Source: Rhodamnia argentea
Taxonomy: Eukaryota; Streptophyta; Magnoliopsida; Myrtales; Myrtaceae
Direction of reading: 5' to 3'
DNA: 64,000 nucleotides
Assembly (NCBI RefSeq): GCF_020921035.1
Contig: NC_063151.1
Coordinates: 6,014,001 to 6,078,000, forward strand
The notes under the pieces were generated by a model. It did no database searches and had not been told where the DNA came from. It worked only from the letters and a program-made list of their open reading frames with translations. A program made the translations under genes and the position numbers. Shown here one piece after another: positions 1-10,075 of this stretch (position 1 is its first letter; each line of letters starts with the position of its first letter).

Positions 1-926
1 ATGGTCCATTAGCAGTTTGTCAAACGCATATTGCGCTTCGTTCACGACACGCAGCACCATGGGCATACTCTTTACCCGTTGGCACAATTTTGATCTTCAT
101 GCTTTTTCTGATGCGGGTTGGGCTGGAACCATGACACCACACGGTCGGTTGGCGGCTTTGGCATATTCCTTGGCTCAAATCTCATCTCATGGAGTTCACG
201 TAAGCAACGGATTGTCGCCCGATCTAGCATAGAGGCCGAATTCAAAAGCTTAGCCGACACAACCGCTGAACTCATTTGGATTGAAGCTCTCCTCTACGAT
301 CTCGGTGTCTCTTGGAAAGGACCTACGGTTCTTTGGTGTGACAGCATCTCAGCCATCTTTTTGACAGGGAATCCCATCTTTCATGCTCGGACAAAACACG
401 TGGAAATTGGTTACCACTTTGTGCGAGAACAGGTCGCCAAAAATCAACTGCATGTTCAGTACATCTCCACTACCGATCAACCTGCTGATATCTTCACCAA
501 AGGGCTCTCCACGGCTCACTTTCGACTTCTACAATCCAAGCTTATTGTTTGTTCCCCCACATCAGCTTGCGCGGGGGGGAGGGGTGTCAAAAGAAACGAT
601 GATGTGTCCCGATTCGACTATAATTTCTTCGTCGCTTGCTCATCAATCACAATCTCAGCCTGCTACAATTTCTCCCTTGATTTTGTATCAAGCATAATCT
701 CAACTAGCTGCAATCTCTCCACCAATTGCTTATCAATCAAGATCAATTATTTCCAAAGAGAAGAGATCATGATTGTATCCTTTGTTAATTCTGTAACTTT
801 AGCTTGTATTATATAAAGCCACCACACTGCATAGCCAATGTATGTACAAAAATCCTATCAATGAAACACAAAGTACTTATCGGCAATTGTCACCCAATCT
901 CTTCTTGTTAGTTTATTGTTTTTACA
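1..926 (+). mobile_element. Ty1/copia retrotransposon remnant, 3' end
   Basis: The encoded protein is the RNase H end of a copia polyprotein. It shows the SDAGWAG start, the SSIEAEF motif, the WCDS motif, the RTKHVEI motif and the closing ADIFTKGL motif. A purine-rich tract of G and A follows directly, then a long terminal repeat. The 5' part lies outside the window, so the two terminal repeats cannot be compared and the age cannot be estimated. The copy looks old and broken, with about one break visible in the part seen. It ends a few bases before a cytochrome P450 fragment. Confidence 0.9.
585..926 (+). repeat. 3' LTR of the copia remnant
   Basis: The repeat begins with TG right after the polypurine tract and ends with CA, giving about 342 bp. 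A TATA-like stretch (TATTATATAAAG) lies near 808-820 and an A-rich poly(A)-signal-like region near 860. The partner LTR is outside the window. Confidence 0.7.
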
Positions 927-937
927 GCCCGAGTTAA

Positions 938-1192
938 TACCCAAGAATGTTGACCTTCGACAAATCGAAGTTTGAGGATCGGGACTGGCTCCATGTTCGT
1001 ACGTCCCCATTCGAAGGCGGGCCAAGGACGTATTTGGGGCTCGAGTTTGTGAGGGCGAAGTTGCTCGTGTTCCTGCACAATCTGGTAAATGGATTTCGCT
1101 GGAGTCTGATCAATCCCAATGAGAACAAAATCTGTGACCCCATGCCTATACCGGTTAAAGGACTTCCCATTCGGCTTCGACCTCGCGGCTAG
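938..1192 (+). pseudogene. Cytochrome P450 C-terminal fragment (CYP85 clan, CYP716-like)
   Basis: About 84 codons match the end of a CYP716-type P450. They cover the heme-binding loop, the following L helix (the LVFLHNLV stretch) and the characteristic DPMPIPVKGLPIRL tail, and they end at a natural stop. The heme loop reads PFEGGPRTYLG: tyrosine stands where the family has the invariant cysteine that ligates heme iron, so the product could not bind heme normally. The N-terminal ~400 residues are absent and an in-frame stop lies just upstream. The copia LTR ends immediately before the fragment. This suggests a triterpene-oxidase-type gene that was broken and invaded. The family call is firm; the subfamily is an inference. 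Confidence 0.8.
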
Positions 1193-1555
1193 CTTCTTCT
1201 TTCTTTGTGGTGCCTAAATTGGGGATAAGCTATGTGTTTGTTTCCGCCTCCCTTACTATGAAGCCAAAACAATGGGCATCCAAATAATTGAATGTCCCTT
1301 ATGTTCGTCTATCTTACAGTGATGAGAGCTTTCGTCCAATTGATGTTTGTCAAATAAGCTCGCGATGCTTAGGATAAACTTCAGATAATTCTGGGGAAAA
1401 AAACAGAAGAAAAAAACTCAGTCGCACGACAATTTTAAAATTGGGAGAGTTGTCCATGGCGAGTTGCCAAATAGTTTGAGAAGTGCATCGAGGAACGTTT
1501 CGCTGCATGGTATAGGATAAAGCGAAGTGGAAACCAACACTCGTTAAATTTTTCA
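1193..1555. other. Intergenic, nothing recognised
   Basis: There is no convincing reading frame or repeat here. It is single-copy-looking sequence between the P450 fragment and a GC-rich repeat core. Confidence 0.5.
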
Positions 1556-1765
1556 GATCGATATTTAATACAATCCGATCTGGCGAGCCCAAGATCGCAG
1601 CTACCGGCTGAGCCTCGCGCTCGCTTGCAGCCAGTTGCCTTGGCCGGCGATCGGTCGAAATCAAAAGGAAAAAAATAAAAAAGAAAAGATAAAAAGATAA
1701 AGATAAAAAAAATTTAAATTAATAAAAAAATGAAAATAAAAAATAGAAAAACAAAATATCATTAA
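1556..1765 (+). repeat. Half of a foldback element: GC-rich core plus purine tract
   Basis: A GC-rich block rich in GAGC/GCCGGC words (about 1560-1650) is followed by a ~100-bp A/G tract of AAAAAGAAAA type. The same core-plus-purine layout is found inside the complete foldback elements at 4.2, 6.9 and 58.7 kb. No matching arms are seen, so this is probably a decayed half copy. Confidence 0.5.
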
Positions 1766-1769
1766 AAGG

Positions 1770-2100
1770 AGTCCATGGAGGAAAATCAAATCTGATTTTT
1801 CATACCAAATGATGGAAAATATTTTCCGGGTCTTTTTCGTAGTTTAGCCAAACTCCGAAAAATATTGTCATTTTCCTTAAAAATAACTTTCCAAAAAACA
1901 TTTTTCGAAATCGTTGCATTTTTAGTGAAACATTTCATGAAAAATGATTTGTAGAATTTTTTTTTTAATTTTTTAGCATTTGATTCACATAAAATAATCT
2001 AGTCAACGAAAATATAAACACTTTCAAAAGTGTGTAAAATGATTTTTTCTTTTCTAAAAGAGAAAATTATTTTCCATTCTCTTTCCTCGCCAGTCTCCTT
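1770..2100. repeat. AT-rich palindromic repeat (MITE-like)
   Basis: GGAAAATATTTTCC-like words near 1812 reappear inverted near 2065 (GAAAATTATTTTCC), with many ATTTTTCGAAA-like words between. It resembles the AT-rich MITE-like elements common in plant genomes. The family is not assigned and no target duplication was identified. Confidence 0.4.
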
Positions 2101-2104
2101 TACA

Positions 2105-2375
2105 TTCCTTTTTTTCTTCTCTTCTTCTTGTCATATTTTAAGTTTTTTTCTTTTTTGATTTTTAATACTTTCTAATGTTTTTATTTTTTCTTTCTTTCTT
2201 CCTCCGTCGAGCGCCAGCCACGGGTGATGTCGAGCTCGCTCAAGGCTAGCAAGGCTCGGCTTCGCTCGTGGTTGGCAAGGCTCAAGCTCGCCAGCCATGG
2301 GCAAGCTCCACCTCGCCGGCTTTGGGAGAGCTCGTCCTTCGCCTATGGCAGGCGACCAGCAAAAACACACATCTA
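2105..2375 (+). repeat. Half of a foldback element: pyrimidine tract plus GC-rich core
   Basis: A ~100-bp C/T tract is followed by a GC-rich block made of AGCTCGCC/CAAGGCTC words. This is the mirror order of the half copy at 1556-1765. It may be the other part of one dismantled element with an insertion between the halves. Confidence 0.45.
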
Positions 2376-4155
2376 GGTCTACGACCGTAATCTCCATGAG
2401 CTACAAAGGATTATGCGAATCATAGAACACGATCCACTTAATCCTTTAAAAGAACATCATTAGAGAAAGTGATCTCAACATTGATTATTCCTATGATCAA
2501 CGTGGCCATGCACGGTGCACGCATGACATGTCCTCTCCGCGCATCTCTCGGTTGAGGTTAACTCCTACAATTGAGATGAAGACATGAGATTTGACTTTCC
2601 AGTAACGTTGCTTAAGCGACTAAAGTCAACCCCAGGGACAAGTGTTTTTAGTCAAAAGCTTCTTTATTATTATTACGTACTAATGATACAGTGCCCACTA
2701 TAGCTTTGGTTTAGGTAACTGAACAGTTACTTAATGCTTAGTTAGTTAGAGATATGTGCGCGAAGTCGCATTAGATAATGCAACGCGAAAACGGGGTCGT
2801 ATTTGGAAGCACACGCATCCTACTATTTTACTAATCGGAAGAGCATTATTGCTTCTTCCACCATTAGAGAAGGGTGAGGATATCGACAGCAAGTTACTAT
2901 GATCTAAAAAGAAGAATTTGTTAGGTGGATTAGTTGTGTTTTTCAATATCATGTGACTAGGACAAAGCCACCTCGTAGTTTAGCATTTTCACTTAAATAG
3001 ACAAATAATGCAGCATACTGAGATTGACTTACCATACATGTATCCATGATTTAGAAAACGTTCTCCGAAAATCAAATGTCTGTCTTGCCTAGAAATATCA
3101 GTCTCAGCAACAATTTGTTCCCGATTATTTTCATTGATGATTAAAACATTTCTTTTGTTAATTCATTTTTATAAGCGTTACAAACGATTATTATTATTTT
3201 TTCAGAAAAATATTATTCGAATTATTGATTTTTCCCCGAAACAAACGCCATCCACGTGAAGCTCGCCTTCTGCGGCGCCTTTAAGAATTTTTCCTTACCC
3301 AAAGTTCACCCAAAAAATAAAAAAAAAGTTCACCCAAAAACATTTGGAATGCAATGCAAATGTGCAACTTTATTTCTTCACGTAGGTGGTAGATGTAATC
3401 GCCTACAGTAATTTATGTGATGAGATCATCCTGACCTCAGCATGAATTTCATGATTTAAGTTTGGTGGGCAAGTAGAATTTGCGTTGTTCTTGTACGTTA
3501 TATTTTTGTTTCAATTAGTGATAGGTTTTTTGGCTTTTTTTTTGAGTTTTTAGGGGGGTAAAAATATTTGATGCTATTGTTTTTTAAACTTGTTTTTGTT
3601 TGGTTTGTTGGTTGTCTTTTAATGTTCCCGTGTTTTTGGGTTTTGAATCGGTTTTATTTCTTTTTTTGTTGTTTTTTGTATGTGTGCTTAATTAATACTA
3701 TCGGGAAGTTCTCTTCCAGACGATTGGCTCTAGATTGCAGCATACAGTATGCAAGAAAGTTCCTTTCACTCACCAAACATGTAAGGACCGTCGGTAGCCA
3801 ACCTAACCATGCCATTATCAACTCGTTTTCGTGATGTGTGCGCTTACTTCAACATTCTATTAACGCTAAGATTTCGTTTAATTACGTCGTCGTCGGACGA
3901 CGTTCTGGGGGTCGCATGTTGTGGTTGAGGTTAATTCCTGGTTTCCACATAAATAGATTAATATTAGTTATCTCAGGAATATATATGTTATGCACGAGGT
4001 ACGTAAATTTGTCGTGAGGTCAAATGTGCCGTCGTGTCTCCATGTTTGCTCTAATGGAAACAGTAACCCCAGCTTCCATGGAGAATTGATTAGTTCTTAA
4101 TCCGTTCTTTAAGCTGATCACTGGCCTATCATATGGAGTCGATTGCTTCCACTAT
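2376..4155. other. Intergenic, no gene recognised
   Basis: The sequence is mixed AT-rich. A T/G-rich open stretch at 3568-3834 is low-complexity and has no family likeness. No RNA gene was recognised. Confidence 0.5.
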
Positions 4156-4164
4156 GGGGAATTA

Positions 4165-4821
4165 GGGAAAATTTGTCAAGAAAGTCATAAATCTTTTGCA
4201 CTTTTGTCAATTCAGTCTTAAACCTTTTAACTTTGTCGATTCAGCCCTAAATCATTTTACCAATTGCCAATTTACTTCTATTAACAAGAAATCACTAACA
4301 TGGATACCGGCGGTGTCACGTGGACAATTTGATATAATATTTTAACAATTTTTTGAGTTTCTTTATTTCTTATTTTATTTTATCTTTTTATCTTTTTTCT
4401 GTTTTCCTTTTTCTTTCTTTTTTTAGTTTCTTTTCTTTTCTTTTTCCCTCCGGCCATCACCCTCAACCTCGGCCGAGCATCGAGGGCCGTCTTCGTCCTC
4501 GTCAGGCAAGTGCCACCCTCGCCAAATCTAGTGAGGGCCACCCGCCTCACTAGATCAGGCTAGGGCCGCCCACGCCCGCAGAGGTTGATGGTGATGGTCG
4601 GAGGGGAAAAAGAAAAGGAAAAAAACGAAAAAAGGGAAAAGGAAAAGGAAAAAAAAAAGGGAAAATTTTCCAAAATATTATTAAAAATTAGTGATTTCTG
4701 ATCAATGGGACTAAATTGGCAAAAGGTGAAAATGTTTAAGACTGAATCGGCGTACTTAAAAGGTTTAGGACTGAATTGATAAAAATTGCAAAATGTTTAG
4801 GATTTTTTTGACAATTTTCCT
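4165..4821. mobile_element. Mutator-like foldback element, family A
   Basis: The ends are GGGAAAATTTGTCAA and, inverted, AGGAAAATTGTCAA. The flanks are GGGGAATTA (4156-4164) and AGGGAATTA (4822-4830), a 9-bp direct repeat with one mismatch, as expected for Mutator-type insertion. Each arm is a row of three or four ~30-nt units of the form GTCTTAAACCTTTTAACTTT. Inside come a pyrimidine tract (4360-4450), a GC core (4450-4615) whose own ends are inverted repeats (CCTCCGGCCATCACCCTCAA and its complement), and a purine tract (4615-4665). Nearly the whole 657 bp could fold into one hairpin. There is no transposase, so it is non-autonomous. Confidence 0.8.
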
Positions 4822-4830
4822 AGGGAATTA

Positions 4831-5490
4831 GGGTTTCACAAGTAAAAAAGGCAAATAATTAAGTATTCGAACAATTTGTGACTTTATAAGGTCATTAAGA
4901 TTTGGGGGTTGGTCAGAATCAATGCTTATGCGATGGATGGATGTATTGAATGAATTTGTTATGTATGGATGATAAGGATTCTATTGTTCAGGAGTCAACT
5001 CGAATAGACACATTATAAAGTCCGGTTCGGGTGCATTTGTTGGAGTCGGACCCACGAATTCCAATTATGAGTTGGGCTCTTATACGGGAAAAGAGTGACC
5101 TTTGGTTCCGAAAGGAACCTCGCCTTTAAAAAATTTTACGGCCAAAGCACCTCCTTAATTTTGTTTAATTCTTAGCCTATTGGTAGGTAGCTGTTCGCTT
5201 CTGAGGTTAAATCACGAGCTATTATCATTCTAAGACGTTGGATTTCTAGGTAACTTATTAACATTCACGGGGGTACAATGACGGCAAATCTCATGCAATT
5301 GACAACTTAAACGAGGGGACAAAATTGAGAAACAACTTTGAAAAGGTGAGCTATTTTGGGGATAAGAATTAAAAGATGAGGTTGAATTTGAAAATAGACC
5401 CAAAGTTATGCAACATGTGTTAGTGTATAAGAGCTAATTTGTCCCGCTGAATACCTTGAATGTTTGACCCCCCCCAAAAAAAAAAAATAT
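4831..5490. other. Intergenic, nothing recognised
   Basis: This AT-rich sequence lies between two foldback elements and shows no supported gene. Confidence 0.5.
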
Positions 5491-5499
5491 GCTTTGAAT

Positions 5500-6060
5500 A
5501 AAAGTTATATCCAATTCCTTTAAAAAAAAAATCAACTTTAACTCAAGTTCTAACTCTAACCCAATTTTTTTATCTCATAAAAAGGCACAAACTTTATCTC
5601 GGTCTTAGTTCTAGCCCAAACTTTTGTTTCTCTCATTAAAAAAAAAAACACTAATTTTAGATCCGTGTCCCAATTATAGTCCCGAGTTTTTTTTTCCCTT
5701 CTCATGAAAATGCACAAACTTTCAATTGGTATCCAAATCTGGTCCCTTTCGAGTTTTCGTCAAGTTTTCACTAAGCACGTGTGGAGTGACATGTCGAATG
5801 TTTAACAACATCATTGAACGAAAACTTTTGGGGGGCCATATTTGGGTACCGACTAAAAGTAGCTATTTTTTTTTATGAGACAACAAAAAGTGTGAGCCAT
5901 GGGTGGAATCCGACCTAATGGGATGAGAGAAAGCTTTGGTCATGATTGTGTCCCGATCTAAAGTTTGGTTTTTTTTATGAGACCAAAAAAGAAAAGGTTT
6001 GAGCCAAAATTAAGACCTGATCTAAAGTTGGTAAATCTTAGAGGTTTCGCGCCAAAACTT
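5500..6060. mobile_element. Foldback element, family B
   Basis: The left part repeats words such as TCTCATAAAAAGGCACAAAC and CCCAAACTTTTGTT. The right part carries them inverted (AAAGTTTGG, TTTTTTATGAGAC, GGTTTGAGCC). The centre lies near 5760-5825. Units are roughly 60-90 nt and less regular than in the other families. Exact ends and target duplication could not be fixed by eye. Confidence 0.5.
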
Positions 6061-6920
6061 TGATGAGATTTTGATGCTGACTAACGCGAAAAACCGAAAA
6101 CAAAATTACAGTTGAAGATACGTGAGCATGAATTGTCAGCTCTTAGGTCGAATCGGTCCGCCGTCCAAGGCTATTCTCAAGCTTTGCCGGGTCCAGGAGG
6201 CCAGAAGCTAGAGCCCATGGCTTGACAGGCCCATGATCTTCTCCTCTGTTTACAGTATCTTTGAAGCATTTTGCGGTTAAGTTGATTTAGTATCATAAAA
6301 AATTATGTGAATTACTCTTCCATATGTTAATTTTTATTTTGTGAATTGTGAAAATTATACTTAGAATAAGTGTGCTTGAAAAGTATGATCGGGAACAGTG
6401 ATTCGACTGATAATAAAGAAAGAGAGTTCTTGCATTTCAAACAGTTTATTATCATTTTATTTATAAAATACACAAATTTCAAATTTTTTTTTTTTTTGCA
6501 TTTCAAATTGTTTTTCGTTGATTGAATCGAATATGTAGTTAATTTTTTCTTGTTTAAATATTTCTTCATTTAGAGAGTCTAGTAAATTGGATTAATTTAT
6601 TTTCGAAAACGTCATAATTGAAATTAGATAAAATATATCATCTAAATGAAAAGTTCATATCGGTTTTTCATGTGGAAGAGTAGCTACTTTGTAAATCATT
6701 TAAGGATATATCCAAATTTACTTTAAACTCGTGACGACATCTCTTTGACCATTGTTTGAACATATCTAAAATTCATGATGACATATATTTGTTCATTAGA
6801 TAAGATGTTTTCAAATTGTGATGTGAAACATAAACTTCGTGGTGCAAAATAGCTTCTCCAATTCTATCCTTCACACTATCTACATATGCAAGAAAAACCG
6901 TTACTTGTCTCACTTTTGTA
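6061..6920. other. Intergenic, nothing recognised
   Basis: The sequence is AT-rich with poly-T runs. No gene-like frame is supported on either strand. Confidence 0.5.
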
Positions 6921-6929
6921 TTTCTCATT

Positions 6930-7740
6930 GAGATAATAACATTGTAAGTGCTATAACTTTTGTATGGCGTTCGCTTGAGCACTATAATTTTTTTTTTCCC
7001 TTCACTTGAGTGCCATATCATAGCAAAATCGTTTACTTGAGTGGTATTTCCGGCAAACAGTCTCACATGGACTTATTATTATTATTTTATTTATTTTGTA
7101 GTGACATGTGGCTTTTTTTAAAATGTTTTTAATATTTTATGGAATTTTTGTATTTTATTTTTTATTTATTTTGATAATTTTTTTTAATTATTTAATATTT
7201 TCTGAAAAAAAAAAAACTTGAATTTCCCATGGCTGGCTATCCCGGGGGCAAGGGTTGCGACAGCCGTCGCCACCCCCGACGGCCACGGGCTAAGGGTTCT
7301 TGAAGCCCCGCCGGCTAGGGCCGCCTCACCTATGGCCGGCGAGGTCGTAAGGGGCCTCACTCATATCTACAAGGGCTTTTGTGCCCTCGCTTGCGGCCGC
7401 CAAGGCCGCGACGACCGTCGCCTATGGCCGTCGCCGCTCCCTCGGGTGAAGGTGAGGTGGCCCTTTCCCCTAGGGCTAGATGGCCATGGTCGGTGAGGGC
7501 CCTCACTAGCCAAGAGGAGGGAAACGAAAAAAAAAAATCAAAATAACTAAAAGAATAAAATAAAATCCACGTTTATATTAAAAAATTCAAAAAAATTACT
7601 CCGACGATGCCACGTCATATTTTTGACACATAAGTGATCGTTTTTTCAAATTTGTGGCACTCAAGTGAGCAAAAAAAATATATTATGGCACTCAAGTGAA
7701 TGTTGTACATAAGTTATGGCACTCACAGTGTACTTATCCC
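6930..7740. mobile_element. Mutator-like foldback element, family C
   Basis: The flanks are TTTCTCATT (6921-6929) and TTTCTTATT (7741-7749), a 9-bp direct repeat with one mismatch. The arms carry the unit GTGCCATAACTTTT...CGTTCACTTGA: the left arm near 6944-7050, the right arm inverted near 7630-7725. The interior has an AT-rich tract, a GC core at 7220-7510 built of GCCGGCGAGG and CGTCGCC words, then a purine tract. An open frame across the core is an effect of GC content, not a gene. It belongs to the same family as the element at 62856-63187. Confidence 0.8.
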
Positions 7741-7777
7741 TTTCTTATTAGAGTCTTTATAAACATGCCTTTTCTAG

Positions 7778-8513
7778 GGGTGTGCAACCGAACCGGGTTT
7801 ATCCAGAACCCGGATCGGACCACCCGAAAAACAGGGTCGGAAAACAGTTCTCGCTCAAACCGGTCCGAGAGCCATTTCCAATTTTTGGGAACCGGTTGAA
7901 ACCGGTCCGGTTCTAGGTGAAGACTCACCTAGACCGATTTTAGAACCAATTTTAGCTATTGTTTAAAAAAAAAAAAACTATCTCACTTCTTTTGCTAACC
8001 TTGCTAACCTTGCAAGTTTCACAATGGGCTTCGAGTCTTTTTAACTTGCAAGACAAAAATGAGAGATTATTAGCGGATTTTGGTGATAGTGTGATAGGAA
8101 GAATTGTACTTATTAATTCAGTGTTTTATAGGATCATTATTGCTTTTTGTGGATTGTAATTTTTATTATTATATTTTGGATTGTTGCTTTTGATGGATTG
8201 TCATTTTTATTGCTCATATTAGGAATTGTTTCTTTTGATTGATAATGAGTTTTATTATTCACCTTTTACTTTGGATCATTTCATCGATACTCGGATTATT
8301 TTGATGAAAAAAAAACTGAAATCAGAAAAAGAAACGAAAGGAAAATAGGTTGTTGGGTAGACCGTGGAATTGGATCGAAATACAGGGTCGGTTCCAAAAT
8401 AGGCTCTAGGATAAACATGGTTAGTTCTCGGTTCCAAAAATTGAAAACCGGTTATAACATGGTCGATTTTAGGGTATAGGTCTAGATCCTACCCACCCGA
8501 TCCATGCTCATCC
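7778..8513. mobile_element. TIR element with AACCGG-rich subterminal ends
   Basis: The ends are GGGGTGTGCAACCG and, inverted, GGATGAGCATGGATCGG. CTA and TTA flank them. Both ends are loaded with AACCGG/GGTTCC words, while the middle is AT-rich. There is no transposase. It could be a PIF/Harbinger-like or hAT-like non-autonomous element; the target site does not decide. Confidence 0.5.
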
Positions 8514-9545
8514 TTAGTTGTTAAGCACATACGAGAAAAGGTAAAATTGACGCTAAAAAAATTGGCAAAAAGATAAAATAAGAAATTAACTGCACACTTT
8601 CTTTTAAAAAAGTGCACTTGATAATACTTATCCGTCCACTTTAAAAAGATCGTTTTGATTACCTTTGAGTGGGCTCCCATGAGAACAAGAAATTCCTCAA
8701 TAAACTAGGAAAGCCTTTACGATATGTTTTAGCTATTGTTTAAAATAAAAAAAACTATCTCGCTTCTTTTGCTAACCTTGCTAACCTTACAAGTTTCACA
8801 GTGGGCTTCGAGTCTTTTTAACTTGCAAGAGAAAAATGAGAGATTATTAGCGGATTTTTGTGATAGTGTGATAAGAAGAATTGCACTTATTTATTCAGTG
8901 TTTTGTAGGATCATTATTGCTTTTTGTGGATTGTAATTTTTATTATTGTATTTTGGATTGTTGTTTTTGATGGATTGTAATTTTTATTATTATATTTTGG
9001 ATTGTTGCTTTTGATAGATTGTCATTTTTATTGCTCATATCGGGAATTGTTGCTTTTGACTGATAATAAGTTTTATTATTCACCTTTTACTTTGGATCAT
9101 TTTATCGATACTCGGATTATTTTGATGAAAAAAAAATGAAATCGGAAAAAGAAACAAAAGGAAAATAGGTTCTCGGGTAGACCGTGGAACCGGATCGAAA
9201 AACAGAGTCTGTTCCAAAATAGCCTCTAGGATAAACATGGTTAGTTCTCGGATCCAAAAATTGAAAACCGGTTATAACGGGGTCTATTTTAGGGTTTAAG
9301 TCTAGACCCTACCCACCCGATTCATGCTCATCCTTAGTTGTTAAGCACATACGAGAAAAGGTAAAATTGACGCTAAAAAAATTGACAAAAAGATAAAATA
9401 AGAAATTAACTGCACACTTTCTATTAAAAAAGTGCACTTGATAATACTTATCCGTCCACTTTAAAAAGATCGTTTTGATTACCTCTAAGTGGGGTCCCAT
9501 GAGAACAAGAAATTCCTCAATAAATTAGGAAAGCTTTTACGATTT
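7949..9545 (+). repeat. Direct tandem duplication, two ~0.8-kb units
   Basis: Unit 1 (about 7949-8726) and unit 2 (about 8727-9545) are nearly identical throughout. They start at the TTTTAGCTATTGTTT motif and end at the AGGAAAGC-TTTACGAT motif. Unit 2 contains an extra internal ~42-bp repeat near 8945-9000. The unit covers the 3' two thirds of the AACCGG element plus ~213 bp of flank, so the duplication came after that insertion. Two matching short frames in the copies (66 aa, + strand) are simply duplicated and resemble nothing known. Confidence 0.85.
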
Positions 9546-9643
9546 GTGACCGGATAAATATTCGAATTTCAAAACGTTGGTACGTATCATCAAGGCTATC
9601 GTTGTATTGGAAATTGTTATATTCCTTCATTTAATTATATTAC

Positions 9644-10075
9644 GGATATGACATAAATGGTCCATAAATTTTGATTCAATATGCAATGTGATTCTTGAAC
9701 TTTTAATGTGATCAATATGATTCTTGAACTTTAGCTAAATGTACAATATGGTTCCTGAATTTGTAATTTGACCATGGTCCATAAACTTTTCAAACATGTT
9801 CAACTTAGTCTCTGAATTATAGGAAAACATTTAATGTAGTAATTTCATTAATTCAAGTTCATGGACGATAGTTTAGGGACTACATTGGATATTTTCTTAT
9901 AGTTCGGAGATTAGGTCGAACATATTCCAAATGTTCATAGATCACATTGAACAAATTGAAAGTTAAGGGATTATATTGCACATTGGACTAAAATTGACGA
10001 ATCATATTGCTCAAATTAAAAGTTTATGAATCACATTGCATATTAGACTAAAGTTTAGAGACAATTTGTGTCATT
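9644..10075. mobile_element. Foldback element, family D
   Basis: The left arm holds about five ~30-nt units of the type GATTCTTGAACTTTTAATGT...CAATAT. The right arm (from about 9840) repeats them inverted, ending AAGTTTAGAGACAATTTGTG. It has almost no GC core, so the arms nearly meet. No clear target duplication was found. It is the same family as 59865-60226. Confidence 0.65.

Noticed and set aside
4165-4821. CRISPR-like array from the regular ~30-nt units
   Set aside because: The units are degenerate, back-to-back without spacers, inverted in the other arm, and sit in a plant nuclear genome.
7218-7496. 92-codon GC-rich frame in the family C element
   Set aside because: It is the GC core of a foldback element; similar cores give different frames and no conserved protein.
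7959-8936. Two nearly identical 66-codon frames as a gene pair
   Set aside because: They are copies within a tandem DNA duplication. Differences do not look coding-biased and no family is recognised.
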